From Saprospirales bacterium (GTDB lineage: Bacteria > Bacteroidota > Bacteroidia > Chitinophagales > Saprospiraceae), in assembly GCA_007693915.1 (NCBI GenBank), contig RECS01000096.1, positions 1 through 64,000 on the forward strand: a stretch of 64,000 bases of DNA, given 5' to 3'. This document shows positions 7,370-16,395 of the stretch, one piece after another (position 1 is the first letter of the stretch; every line of letters begins with the position of its first letter). The notes below the pieces were generated by a model. That model did no database searches. It had not been told where the DNA came from and saw only the letters and a program-made list of their open reading frames with translations. The position numbers and the translations under genes were made by a program.

Positions 7370-8551
7370 TCAATTGGCTTCTGGCAATTCTATGCAAATG
7401 GTAGTTCCCTCATTAATTCTGGATTCTTTTACAAAAATTTTCCCGCCGTGATAGTCTTCTATAATTCGTTTGGCCAGTGAAAGTCCTAAACCCCAACCTC
7501 TTTTTTTGGTACTATAACCCGGTTTAAAAACCTCTTTGAATTTGCCGGGACTTATACCTTTTCCTGAATCAGATAAATCGATTACAATTTTACCGCTTTT
7601 CTTATACAAAGAGGTCATGATAAGACCTTTTTGGCCCATAGCATCCAATGAATTCCTGATCAGGTTTTCTATTACCCACTCAAAAAGGTGCCTGTTGACC
7701 TTTGACATATATGGATGTTCATTGGAGTTTTCCATTCTGAATTGAACTTGTCGCGGTGCCCTCCTTTTCATATAATCAACAATTGTAGGGATGATTTCTG
7801 CCAGATTGGTAGTACTGAGCTCCGGGCTACTACCCACCTTAGAAAACCGATCCGCTATCAACTCCAGGCGATCAATGTCTTTTCGCATCTCGTCGATGAT
7901 GTCCTTTCTTTCAGCGTCGTTTTCATCAGTAATTGAATTCAATACTTCAACCCAGCCGACTATGGCGTTGATAGGTGTTCCCAATTGATGAGCTGTCTCT
8001 TTGGCCATTCCTGCCCAAACTCTGTTTTGTTCTGCTTTTCTAGCTGCACTAAATCCCAAAAACCCAAGGATAACAAATGTACCCACGAGAATGATTTGCA
8101 TAATGGGAAAATATGTGAGTAATTGCAAGACTAGAGAATGCTTGTAGTATATGTAATGTCGAGGACCTTGTTGTGTTGTATTGATGACAAAAGGTGGATT
8201 GCCATCTGCTTTTATTCTCTCCAACTGTCTTTTGAGGTATTCTGTATCAGTATTTCTTTCACCTCTAAAATTTACCGCAAATTCAATATTATCTTCTTCA
8301 TCAGCTAAAATTAGGGGGATGGTGCTATTTTTTTCAATCACGTAGGCTTGAAAGGTCAAATCTGCATCTCGATTATCAGACTCTATATTAATAGCTTCAA
8401 AAGCTTTGGAGATTAAATCTATTTTATCTCTTTCTCCCTCAGCCAACTGGGTAGCCAAGTAATTTGTATAAATTAGTGAAATAAACAGAATAAGTATCCC
8501 ACTTAAACCTAACCACCATTTGTAATTCAGATGTATGTAGTTCAATCTCAT
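7370..8551 (-). CDS. Membrane sensor histidine kinase
   Basis: A 393-residue inner-membrane kinase. One helix lies at about 14-32 and a second at about 143-170, enclosing a periplasmic sensor region of about 110 residues with no recognised fold. The H-box is AKETAHQLGTPINAI with phosphoacceptor His188. The catalytic domain shows the N-box (NLIRNSLDAM), the G1 box (DSGKGI) and the G2 box (GWGLGLSLAKRI). The AHQLGTPI variant of the H-box is common in Bacteroidota orphan kinases. No response regulator gene lies nearby, so its partner is unknown. Confidence 0.92.
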   Translation of the reverse strand: MRLNYIHLNYKWWLGLSGILILFISLIYTNYLATQLAEGERDKIDLISKAFEAINIESDNRDADLTFQAYVIEKNSTIPLILADEEDNIEFAVNFRGERNTDTEYLKRQLERIKADGNPPFVINTTQQGPRHYIYYKHSLVLQLLTYFPIMQIILVGTFVILGFLGFSAARKAEQNRVWAGMAKETAHQLGTPINAIVGWVEVLNSITDENDAERKDIIDEMRKDIDRLELIADRFSKVGSSPELSTTNLAEIIPTIVDYMKRRAPRQVQFRMENSNEHPYMSKVNRHLFEWVIENLIRNSLDAMGQKGLIMTSLYKKSGKIVIDLSDSGKGISPGKFKEVFKPGYSTKKRGWGLGLSLAKRIIEDYHGGKIFVKESRINEGTTICIELPEAN

Positions 8552-8646
8552 CAGAGCATTGAAAGATTAATAATCAACAAATATCTTAATAAAAGCATAA
8601 ACGGTTTACTTATTGCTTAAAACATTTTAAAAAATAAAACGTACAC

Positions 8647-8654
8647 TATCTTTG
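8647..8654 (+). promoter_or_regulatory. Candidate -7 promoter element of rlmN
   Basis: TATCTTTG matches TAnnTTTG exactly, 52 bases before the rlmN start; no convincing -33 element is seen at the expected distance. Confidence 0.45.
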
Positions 8655-8706
8655 ACATGGCAAATAAAGCAAAAGCTTTGCCAATTTTGTAAATAGAAGA
8701 TTCATC

Positions 8707-9759
8707 ATGAAGGCAAATGACAAAAAAGACATCAGGCAGTTTACAAGAGAAGAACTTACTTCAGCTCTGAAAGAGTTGGGTGAACCCTCTTACAGAGCTG
8801 ATCAGATATGGAAATGGTTATGGAATGAGGGTGCAGGAGATTTTGATCAAATGACCAATTTATCTAAAAAGCTAAGAGAAAAATTAAGTGAAAAGTATTT
8901 TATCCCCAAAGCCAAAGCGTTTAAGGTACAGAACAGCAATGACGGAACTCTCAAATCGGTTTTTGAGCTGTACGATGGTGCAATTATAGAAGCTGTTTTG
9001 ATTCCAGTACCGAAGGACAAGCGCTTTACCTTGTGTGTATCCTGTCAGGTTGGTTGCAGTCTTAGTTGCTCGTTTTGTGCAACTGGAAAAATGAAACGCG
9101 TCCGAAATCTAACAGCGGGGGAGATAGTAGATCAGTTTTTTGAAGTAAACAAACAATCTCTTGAAACATTCGGTCATGCACTGACCAATATCGTTTACAT
9201 GGGAATGGGAGAACCATTACTCAATTACAAGGAGGTAATGAGAAGTATTCATTTTATAAGCCATCCTGATGGCATTAATATGTCGCCTAGACGAATTACA
9301 GTTAGTACGGCCGGTATTGCAAAAATGATCAGAAAACTGGCAGATGATGAAGTCAGATTCAATCTAGCGCTTTCGCTTCATGCAGCAAATGATGAAAAGA
9401 GAAATGAAATCATGGCTATAAATGAGCAAAATGACCTCAGTTGCCTTATGGAGGCTTTGAGATACTTTTATAAAAAGACAGGAAACAGGATTAGCTATGA
9501 ATACATTGCTTTCCAAAATTTCAATGACCACCCTGAAGATGCCCGGGAGCTCATTAAGCTATGTAAACACTTCCCTGTACGGGTAAATATTATAGAATAC
9601 AATCCCGTAGAAGGTCTTGACTTTATCAAATCAGATGAAGACCGTCTGGACAAATTCGCAGCCATTCTCGCCAATAATGATGTGAGAGTCACAGTCAGGC
9701 GCAGTCGAGGCAAAGACATAGATGCAGCTTGTGGTCAATTGGCCAATAAATCGGTGTAA
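8707..9759 (+). CDS. rlmN: Dual-specificity rRNA/tRNA adenine-C2 methyltransferase RlmN
   Basis: A 350-residue radical-SAM enzyme that methylates C2 of A2503 in 23S rRNA and A37 in some tRNAs. The cluster motif CSLSCSFC gives Cys117, Cys121 and Cys124. The SAM-binding GEP motif appears in YMGMGEPLLNY. The C-terminal Cys of AACGQL (about residue 342), needed for the methyl-transfer intermediate, is present. Length and N-terminal accessory domain are normal. Monocistronic, convergent with the PfkB kinase gene. Confidence 0.97.
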   Translation: MKANDKKDIRQFTREELTSALKELGEPSYRADQIWKWLWNEGAGDFDQMTNLSKKLREKLSEKYFIPKAKAFKVQNSNDGTLKSVFELYDGAIIEAVLIPVPKDKRFTLCVSCQVGCSLSCSFCATGKMKRVRNLTAGEIVDQFFEVNKQSLETFGHALTNIVYMGMGEPLLNYKEVMRSIHFISHPDGINMSPRRITVSTAGIAKMIRKLADDEVRFNLALSLHAANDEKRNEIMAINEQNDLSCLMEALRYFYKKTGNRISYEYIAFQNFNDHPEDARELIKLCKHFPVRVNIIEYNPVEGLDFIKSDEDRLDKFAAILANNDVRVTVRRSRGKDIDAACGQLANKSV

Positions 9760-9792
9760 GCAGCAGGTATTTCTAAATGAGGATCTCCCTTT

Positions 9793-10707
9793 TTACAAAT
9801 CAAAGTGCACTAAATCAACAAACATATCCAACCTGTTATTAAGGTCATCCTGACTAAGTGTTTTCAATCTGTTAATACCGAATTCTTCAACACAAAATGA
9901 AGCCATTGCGGAAGCATGAATAATAGCACTTTTCAAATTATTGAAGTTCAAATCCCCTTTTCCGGCAAGGTAACCCATCAATCCGCCGGCAAAAGTATCA
10001 CCTGCACCGGTGGGATCAAAAACCTGAGATAATGGTAAAGCAGGAGCGAAGAAGACATTTTCCCGATCAAATAGCAATGCGCCATGTTCACCTTTTTTAA
10101 TAATCAGATAACGCGGACCCATTTCAAGAATAATTTTTGCAGCCTTAGACAAGTTTTTATCTCCCGATAACTGCTTTGCTTCTTCATCATTTATGGTAAG
10201 TATGTCCACATGTTTAATCACCTCCTTGAGTTCATCCATAGCCGTATCCATCCAGAAATTCATGGTATCCATGGCGGTTATTTTGGGTCTGGATTTCATT
10301 TGCTTTAGAACACTCATTTGAATGGACGGAGTCAGATTGCCGAGCATCAGATAATCACTTTCCAGTTGGCTTGGAGTCAGGACAGGATTGAAATCTGCCA
10401 AAACATTCAACTGTGTATCAAGCGTATCTCTGGAATTCATATCAATATGATATTTCCCTGACCAGAAGAAGGATTTCTGGTCTTTTATTCTCTTTACTCC
10501 ACTGGTATCCACGCCCCTTTTTTCCAAAAAGTTGAGTTCTTCCTGTGGAAAATCTTCACCAATGATAGAAACTATTTTAATATCACTTGTATAATATGAA
10601 GCGGCCAGAGAGATATATGTTGCAGCACCGCCCACAATACGGTCAGCTTTACCATAAGGAGTTTCAATGCTATCTATAGCCACTGTACCAATAGTTAATA
10701 AGGACAT
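9793..10707 (-). CDS. PfkB/ribokinase-family carbohydrate or nucleoside kinase
   Basis: A 304-residue soluble kinase. The N-terminal PfkB signature is GGAATYISLAASYY (about 26-39) and the C-terminal signature is DPTGAGDTFAGG (231-242) with catalytic base Asp237. LTINDEEAKQL is the conserved mid-protein segment. The substrate cannot be set; the family covers ribose, fructose-phosphate, adenosine and others. It lies downstream of the OmpA-like lipoprotein gene on the same strand, but a strong terminator at 10713-10751 sits between them, so it probably has its own promoter or depends on read-through. Confidence 0.9.
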   Translation of the reverse strand: MSLLTIGTVAIDSIETPYGKADRIVGGAATYISLAASYYTSDIKIVSIIGEDFPQEELNFLEKRGVDTSGVKRIKDQKSFFWSGKYHIDMNSRDTLDTQLNVLADFNPVLTPSQLESDYLMLGNLTPSIQMSVLKQMKSRPKITAMDTMNFWMDTAMDELKEVIKHVDILTINDEEAKQLSGDKNLSKAAKIILEMGPRYLIIKKGEHGALLFDRENVFFAPALPLSQVFDPTGAGDTFAGGLMGYLAGKGDLNFNNLKSAIIHASAMASFCVEEFGINRLKTLSQDDLNNRLDMFVDLVHFDL

Positions 10708-10712
10708 AATTA

Positions 10713-10751
10713 TTTTTTTAAAAAAAAAGAGGGTAGGAAAATCCCACCCTC
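10713..10751 (-). terminator. Intrinsic terminator after the OmpA-like gene
   Basis: On the minus strand GAGGGT and ACCCTC bracket GGGATTTTCCT, which can extend the stem, followed by a long T run. It ends the OmpA-like gene and lies just before the start of the PfkB gene. Confidence 0.85.
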
Positions 10752-10794
10752 AATGATTTAAAGTTTAAATACAATTTTCAATTGGATTAATTGC

Positions 10795-11562
10795 TTAATT
10801 GTCTTTGTATATTTTATAAACACCACCCATATTTGGAATAAGGATGAACTCAGTTCTTCTGTTTTCAGCTCTTGTTGCAGAAGATCTTGGGTTTTCAGTA
10901 GCGAATGGCTGGAATTCTGCCGCACCTGCAGCAGTCAATTGAGAAGGATTAACTCCTAAACGAACCAACTGACGAATCACTCTTGTTGATCTTGCAACAC
11001 TCAAATCCCAGTTGTCTCTATACACTTCAGTACTGATCGGCACATCATCTGTATGACCTTCTACAATCAGGTGCATTTCAGAATTGTTTTTTAGCAAATC
11101 TGCCATAGCCTCAACTACATTCATGTCTCTTCTGCTTAATGCAGTTGATGCTGATCGATATTTGATCCCATCCTCAACAACCAAATAGAACTTACCATTG
11201 CGCTCATGAACTTCCATTCCACTCTTTTCGAAAACCATGAAAGCTTTGGCCAATTCTTCATTCAATGCACTTAATCTCGCTTCATTAGCAGCAGTAGCTC
11301 TTCTGATATCTTCTTTTTCCTGATTAGATCTTTGTAAGTCAGATGAAAGTCTATCACGCTCAGATTGAAGATTGTCCGTACGTTCCTTAAGATTAGCCAT
11401 TTCGCCTTCCATATTAGAAAGTCTGTCGTTAGCAGATTGCAATTGAGAAGCAATTGAATCCTTTTCATCCATCAATTCGTTGAACTTCTTGTTAGAAACA
11501 CAAGAACTAAACACCAAGAGAGATGCAAGTCCAAATAATAAAGTTAGTTTTTGAATTTTCAT
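10795..11562 (-). CDS. OmpA-family outer-membrane lipoprotein with coiled coil
   Basis: A 255-residue protein. The lipobox VFSSC makes Cys21 the lipid-bearing residue. Residues about 25-115 are a heptad-rich coiled coil (LQSANDRLSNMEGEMANLKE). The C-terminal OmpA/MotB domain (about 135-245) binds peptidoglycan; EGHTDDVP and SVARSTRVIRQL, followed by RRTEFIL, are the family motifs. It should tether the outer membrane to the cell wall from the periplasmic side. A near-consensus promoter lies upstream and a strong terminator downstream, so it is a single-gene unit. Confidence 0.92.
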   Translation of the reverse strand: MKIQKLTLLFGLASLLVFSSCVSNKKFNELMDEKDSIASQLQSANDRLSNMEGEMANLKERTDNLQSERDRLSSDLQRSNQEKEDIRRATAANEARLSALNEELAKAFMVFEKSGMEVHERNGKFYLVVEDGIKYRSASTALSRRDMNVVEAMADLLKNNSEMHLIVEGHTDDVPISTEVYRDNWDLSVARSTRVIRQLVRLGVNPSQLTAAGAAEFQPFATENPRSSATRAENRRTEFILIPNMGGVYKIYKDN

Positions 11563-11612
11563 ATTAAATAAAGTTTTTGATCTTTAACAATTTGATTTTC
11601 TTTTAAGAGACG

Positions 11613-11642
11613 CAAATATACCGTTTTTATTTTATTCGCCAA
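11613..11642 (-). promoter_or_regulatory. Bacteroidota-type promoter of the OmpA-like gene
   Basis: On the minus strand a -33 TTG (11640-11642) is separated by 19 bases from TATATTTG (11613-11620), a full match to TTG-N19-TAnnTTTG. The leader would be about 45 nt. Confidence 0.6.
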
Positions 11643-11933
11643 TCACTCCAAAGAATCATTTTTATATAATTATTTTTTTAATAAATTAAAGCCATGAATC
11701 TTCCTACCATTCTAAGATTCTAACTAATTTTCATCCCACTATGTTCATTTTAAGATTTTCTATCCCTTCCCTTATTTTGAAATTTCTGATTCACATTCTT
11801 ATTAAGAAGTTTACTAAGGTATAAAAAATTCATTTCAAAACAGTTAACTACATATATGCAAATACAAAAACCGTGCCTATTTTTTTTGATCAAAAAAAAA
11901 ATTCAAAATTCAGGAATTTCCATGAAGTTTTAA

Positions 11934-11954
11934 TAAATTTGCAACATTGTTGCA
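11934..11954 (+). promoter_or_regulatory. Promoter -7 element overlapping a palindromic operator
   Basis: TAAATTTG (11934-11941) matches the -7 consensus. It overlaps the perfect palindrome TGCAACATTGTTGCA (11940-11954), which would cover the transcription start. The same half-sites occur at the TonB-receptor/DUF4625 intergenic region (16345-16365). A repressor of the Fur/Zur class is a plausible ligand (inference). Confidence 0.65.
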
Positions 11955-11987
11955 TCTAATGAGTTATTAAATAAAAACTAGAAGATT

Positions 11988-12407
11988 ATGAAAAACTTAC
12001 TTTACGGATTGCTCCTTCTTTTTTCAGGAGCTTTACTTTTTACAGCATGTAGTGACGATGATGATCATCATCATAGTGACAATAATGAGGTTACGATCCT
12101 AATCCAATCTCCAACGGATGGTCAAACATTTAGTATGGAGGAAGCTGAGAGCATTGACATTCAGATCACCTTTGAAGCTACTGAAGAAAATCACGATATA
12201 GAAGTCGTTTTATACGCCCATGGGGATTCAGCTAATAAAATTATTGATTGGGATGCTCATGATCACGATCCTTTAATCGAGTTCAATGCAACTGTTGATC
12301 TAAGTAGTTTTGAAGCCGGTACTGAATTCCACCTAAAAACTAAATCCTGCGTAAATCACAGCTGTAATGATTACGAAGAAAAAGAAATAACATTTACTAT
12401 TGAGTGA
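11988..12407 (+). CDS. Small His/Asp-rich lipoprotein, probable metal binder
   Basis: A 139-residue lipoprotein with lipobox LFTAC (Cys21) followed at once by an acidic and histidine run (DDDDHHH, residues 23-29). The rest is a single Ig/beta-sandwich-like domain with scattered His (YAHGD, DAHDHDP, CVNHSC) and two Cys. It resembles one repeat of the DUF4625 lipoprotein at 16396-17208, and both share the same operator sequence upstream. Binding of a transition metal such as zinc at the cell surface or periplasm is the likely role, by inference. It has its own promoter and terminator. Confidence 0.7.
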   Translation: MKNLLYGLLLLFSGALLFTACSDDDDHHHSDNNEVTILIQSPTDGQTFSMEEAESIDIQITFEATEENHDIEVVLYAHGDSANKIIDWDAHDHDPLIEFNATVDLSSFEAGTEFHLKTKSCVNHSCNDYEEKEITFTIE

Positions 12408-12477
12408 TAAGTTCGGACTAAAAACTATTAATAATCGTTTTTCTATTTCATTGAGTTTCGGTTTTTAGTGAACATAA

Positions 12478-12505
12478 GGGATTCCAAAGGGAGTCCCTTT
12501 TTTTT
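12478..12505 (+). terminator. Intrinsic terminator of the His-rich lipoprotein gene
   Basis: GGGATTCC / GGAGTCCC (8 bp with one G-U pair), loop AAAG, then eight T. Confidence 0.85.
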
Positions 12506-13124
12506 GTCCTATGGGATCCTTTTTATTTTAAGAAATCAGCCGGTATTTAGTTGAGACTACTCTGAAAACCCGTACGACGAGTGCAATATCAAATTCAAGA
12601 AGATTTTGGTGATGTAGTAATTAAATTTTTGGAATTAGGCTATTAAACAATAATGTAAAAGTTAGATGGCTGTTGATCCAAACTAACTAAATGTATAAGG
12701 ATAATTACTTTTGTTGATTAGCTAGGCAGATTTATAATCAATCGACCTGACTTGCCCCCGAGAAAATTGAACACCGAACACCCATTAATCTTGTCTCGTC
12801 AATGGGCTGTGACTTGACGAGGCGATATTTGATTTAAGAAGTATTCAAAGCTTAAGAATAATGATTATAAATCAAATCCATATTGAATAATGGAAAATTC
12901 TTAAATTGAATATTGATGCCTGCCCCATATATTTTAATAGATCCCTTGCCTGTCTCCAATCGATTTTGTAGATTTTTCAATCAAAAAAATTTGAATAAAG
13001 TATGTTTTAATAAAGTAGAAAAATACTTTCGTATCTATTAGCTTGTTTTAAAATTAGCTATGCGCCTAATACAATAAATTTTTTATTCTATTCATTTGTA
13101 ACGAATACTATTGTTCATTTGTAA
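12506..13124. other. AT-rich gap without recognisable genes
   Basis: About 620 bases with frequent stops in all frames and no recognised motif. It may hold sequence left from the decayed ATPase gene whose C-terminal part lies beyond the MITE-like element, but I could not identify an N-terminal Walker region. Confidence 0.5.
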
Positions 13125-13128
13125 TAAA

Positions 13129-13427
13129 TGAGTCCGCTCCAAAAACCCCTTTCTATTACAAATTGCTGCAAAATTCAATATCTTCATCATTAGGAAAAAT
13201 CTTTCCTCAACTTCTCGTCTTTTGGGACGAGATGGCTAAGCCTGCGGGCAACCCGCCCGCTTCGCGGTTCTCGATCTTGAAGGTCCCCCGCACAGCCAAG
13301 CCGCCCGCTTCGCGGTTCTCTCTCTTGAAGGTCCCCCGGACCTTCACCCTCCGGGATCGTTCGTTCATCCTCGATCTTGAATTTTTCGCTCATTTTCATG
13401 ACGAAAAGGGTTTTTGGAGCGGACTCA
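13129..13427. mobile_element. 299-bp MITE-like element with 20-bp terminal inverted repeats
   Basis: The left end TGAGTCCGCTCCAAAAACCC (13129-13148) is repeated exactly in inverted form at 13408-13427. Each end is flanked by TAAA (13125-13128 and 13428-13431), a plausible 4-bp target duplication. The interior is markedly GC-rich for this window and contains two 38-bp copies of a CCGCCCGCTTCGCGG-type unit (13253-13290 and 13301-13338, period 48). No transposase is encoded; short ORFs inside are by-products of the repeats. Confidence 0.7.
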
Positions 13428-13441
13428 TAAATGATTAAAAT

Positions 13442-13807
13442 TTGACCACTTTTGAAAGCTCTATGAAGCTTCACATCAATCTTGAGGGTTTTCCCGCATT
13501 TTTAACAACAGAAAATACAGACATACTCACTACATTGGTTGATCATAATATTTACAGATACATCGCAGTCAGGCATAATATCCGAGATATTAGGTTATTA
13601 AAGCGATTATTATTGTTTCTCACATCAAATTGCTCTAAGCTTATTTCAGCAAGCAAATTTAAACACCACATAGGCACAAAAAGCACAGCTACAGTATTGG
13701 AATATCTTAACTTTTTTCGAGAGTCCTATCTCATTCAACTCATCTCTAAATTTTCGTAATCACAAAAGGTTCGACTTTTCAATCCAATGAAGATTGATTT
13801 CCATTGA
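13442..13807 (+). pseudogene. Second decayed ATPase/DUF4143 fragment
   Basis: Open from 13442 to a TAA at 13757-13759, then recognisable for 15 more codons. The segments EGFPAFLTTEN, YRYIAVRHNIRD, LLKRLLLFLTSN, TVLEYLNFFRESYLI and ISKFS, then after the stop LFNPMKIDF, match the central part of COG1373/DUF4143 ATPases (GFPE, YRDIxxRYNI, YLxxLxxxxLI, NPKKIYAID). The N-terminal ATPase domain and the C-terminus are absent. The fragment begins 14 bases after the MITE-like element. Non-functional. Confidence 0.7.
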
Positions 13808-13973
13808 TAGAAAAAAGATCCAAATCATTCCCGCTCATAAGTACTTTGTTTAATGTTACTAACTGCAAAATCTTAACTTTTCCTGAACTGGTTGGCATAT
13901 TGGGGGCAGGAGGACAAGCCTCCATTAAATTGGGGACTCTTTAGGTTGTGAACAAGTGGGCAATACTCAAAGA

Positions 13974-16355
13974 TCAAAAGCCAACACTAACGGGAATATG
14001 CAATCTCAATACAAAATTTCTGCCCTGTTCGGGTATTCCCAATTGACGATACCTGCTCAAATGATTGAAGTATTTTGTATCCAAGATATTGTGCGCCATA
14101 AGAGATATACTAACCCCACCAAGCCAATTTTGAAAGGTAAATCTCAAGCCTGTATCAAGTATATGATAAGACGGAGTCGTCAATTCGTTCCTGTCCACGC
14201 GAATTTGAGCCGCAACCCACCGGTGCGAAATATCTGCACTAAACTTTATCTGTGGTCCACTCCACATTTTTTGATAACTAATTTTACTCAGCAAACTATG
14301 GGGTGGAGTAAATGGCAAGGCCAGACGCGTATCCAAATTGTACGACCAAACACTTTCAATTGATTGTGCCCAATTGAGAAAAGAAAAAACCTGGTATTCC
14401 CACTCCACTTCAAATCCTGAAAATATGGCATTGTGTTGCTCATATCTATACAATTGCCCCGCATCAGGCAGTGGAGAAAATTCAGGAGATGGTCGCAGAT
14501 AAATGTAGTCGTTAAAAAAGTTGAAAAATGGAGAGACGGATATGAGTGCTTTTTCTGAAAAATACCTTAATCCAATATCCAACTGATATCCGTGTTCTGC
14601 ATCTAGATCCGGACGACCTATTTCGTGTCTGAATGATCCATGATGCACACCATTGGAGGAAGTTTCCACGGGATAAGGAATCCTAAAGCTTTTTCCCAAG
14701 TGACCAAACAATTCAAGCTGATCATTGTCTGTAAATTTTTTAATAAAACCTACTGAAGCTGCATAATTGAAAAAGTGGTGGTCAGTTGCTGCTGAGTTCA
14801 ACTTTCCTATAACATCACCTGATGTATTCCAAACATCTCTGCCCGCTTCATCAGATTTATTGTGGCCATAATCCAGTCTTAAGCCCGCCTTTAATCTAAG
14901 TAACTCGCCCCAATTAAAGTCCCGATAACCATAAATACCCGCCCTCAATGTCCGAAAAGGAGGTAAAAAATAATCAAAGCCCCCTGTTTCATTACCCTGA
15001 TGTTGAATATTGAGGCCCAATTTGAATTCCTCCTTTGAAGAAAAAGCAGCATCTATACTAATGGTCCTCAATTCCATTTCCAGCGCTAATCTTTCATTGA
15101 TATCAGCCCTGTCTTGAATGGCGTGAAATTCAGGGAAAGAAAATTCACGACGGTGATTTTCCTGAAGACCCAAGTTGATTTCCAACATTTTTTCTCCCCT
15201 CAGCTGACGTTGAAAAAAAGCGACTAATCTTTGATGGCTTACCCTTTGGCTGGGAAATTCAATATTCCTTGCATCTCCATCATCTTGCAGAGCAAAAGAT
15301 TGCGGGATACCCACTGCACCGGAAAATATTCCTACATGCTGTCTGTATTTCGAAGCAGTCAGCCTGAATAGATTTTTCTCATCCCTGAAACCTGCGGTGA
15401 GACTGAAGGCCGATTCTTTACCGGCACTATTTTTCAGACGCTCATTAAAAATAGGCAGTTCAAAAGTGTTATAAACAAAACGATCAGTCGGAACGCGATA
15501 GTCAGAAAAAGCCTGTTGGGAAACATTTGCAGAGGCAAAGAAATTTTCTCCTGCACCCGATACGAATAGATTTCCACCTAGGTGGTCATTATTGGATTTG
15601 CCCAAAAGTGTAACTGCAATATTTGCGGTATTCCTGATTGCAATCGGATCTGGTAAAATTCGAACTACACCTCCCAAACCATCTGAGCCAAATTCCAGAG
15701 ATGATGGTCCTTTTAATACCTCTATCCTCCTCGCGCGAAACTGGTCAATCTCTAATCCGTGATCGACCCCCCATTGGTGCCCCTCCTGCTTAACGCCTTG
15801 ATCTGCGACGATCACCCTGTTAGCGTACAAACCCCTGATTACCGGCTTCCCTATACCCAGACCTACATTTAGGTGATTTACACCGGGTAAAACTGATAAA
15901 CTGGCAGCCAAATTTCCCTCTGTTCGCTCATCAAAAAAATCTCCTCCAACAAAACTTACCGGCTGAAAGACATCTCTAACTAATCGATCTTCAAAGACGT
16001 TTATCTCCCTTAGGCTTTCTGTACTCGGGTGAAGTACTATATGAAAATGATCCTCATCAAAAACAGGACTTATTTCAACCCTCTTTTTTTTATATCCAAG
16101 GTAACTTACTTCTATATATCTTGGAAATCGCTTGTGTTGTAACTCAAAAGCACCGTGCTCATTAGTAACTGTACAGGTAGTATCGGGAAAAGTGCATACC
16201 GTAGCTCCGGGTAAGGTTGTTCTATTGTTGTCAACTACCACACCTCTCAAAGTAATCTGCGCTGCAATTTCAGATGACATCCCCAGGACGTTATACAAGA
16301 AGAAAAGCAGTACCACTTTTAGGGTCACTCCAAAAAAGTTCTTATTTTGCAACAT
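13974..16355 (-). CDS. TonB-dependent receptor, probable metal or metal-complex importer
   Basis: A 793-residue outer-membrane receptor. After the signal sequence (about 1-33, ending SEIAAQ) comes a carboxypeptidase-regulatory-like domain (about 34-112). The plug (about 120-240) contains GKPVIRGLYANRV, QEGHQWGVDHG and IEVLKGPSSLEFGSDGLGG, and a barrel follows to the C-terminal strand (FVLRLHIPVSVGF). The His-bearing plug motif and the divergent DUF4625 lipoprotein suggest ZnuD-like zinc uptake, but heme or another metal complex is possible. The annotated ATG lies inside a palindromic operator directly after a -7 element, so translation is either leaderless or starts at a GTG nine codons later. 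Confidence 0.9.
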   Translation of the reverse strand: MLQNKNFFGVTLKVVLLFFLYNVLGMSSEIAAQITLRGVVVDNNRTTLPGATVCTFPDTTCTVTNEHGAFELQHKRFPRYIEVSYLGYKKKRVEISPVFDEDHFHIVLHPSTESLREINVFEDRLVRDVFQPVSFVGGDFFDERTEGNLAASLSVLPGVNHLNVGLGIGKPVIRGLYANRVIVADQGVKQEGHQWGVDHGLEIDQFRARRIEVLKGPSSLEFGSDGLGGVVRILPDPIAIRNTANIAVTLLGKSNNDHLGGNLFVSGAGENFFASANVSQQAFSDYRVPTDRFVYNTFELPIFNERLKNSAGKESAFSLTAGFRDEKNLFRLTASKYRQHVGIFSGAVGIPQSFALQDDGDARNIEFPSQRVSHQRLVAFFQRQLRGEKMLEINLGLQENHRREFSFPEFHAIQDRADINERLALEMELRTISIDAAFSSKEEFKLGLNIQHQGNETGGFDYFLPPFRTLRAGIYGYRDFNWGELLRLKAGLRLDYGHNKSDEAGRDVWNTSGDVIGKLNSAATDHHFFNYAASVGFIKKFTDNDQLELFGHLGKSFRIPYPVETSSNGVHHGSFRHEIGRPDLDAEHGYQLDIGLRYFSEKALISVSPFFNFFNDYIYLRPSPEFSPLPDAGQLYRYEQHNAIFSGFEVEWEYQVFSFLNWAQSIESVWSYNLDTRLALPFTPPHSLLSKISYQKMWSGPQIKFSADISHRWVAAQIRVDRNELTTPSYHILDTGLRFTFQNWLGGVSISLMAHNILDTKYFNHLSRYRQLGIPEQGRNFVLRLHIPVSVGF

Positions 16356-16368
16356 AGTTGCAAAAATA
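16345..16368. promoter_or_regulatory. Divergent operator and minus-strand -7 element
   Basis: A palindrome with 9-base arms, TTTTGCAAC / GTTGCAAAA, and a 3-base centre ATA spans 16345-16365. TATTTTTG on the minus strand (16361-16368) matches TAnnTTTG and overlaps it. On the plus strand TTATTTTG is a 7/8 match. One bound repressor could control both the receptor gene and the DUF4625 gene. The half-site is the same as at 11940-11954. Confidence 0.65.
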
Positions 16369-16395
16369 CGGTTATTTTTACAATCTACTTGACTT

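Noticed and set aside
13163-13474. Overlapping frames on both strands in the MITE-like element (repeated DLQ(E/D)REPRSGR)
   Set aside because: The peptide repeat is just the translation of GC-rich DNA repeats; the frames cross the terminal inverted repeats and have no recognised domain.
13880-13944. Short plus-strand stretch reading LVGILGAGGQASIKLGTL
   Set aside because: It looks protein-like but is only about 20 codons, has no start of its own and no family I can name; too short to call.
13974-14363. 135-codon plus-strand frame in the 3' part of the TonB-receptor gene
   Set aside because: Antisense to a clear receptor barrel domain and without recognisable motifs.
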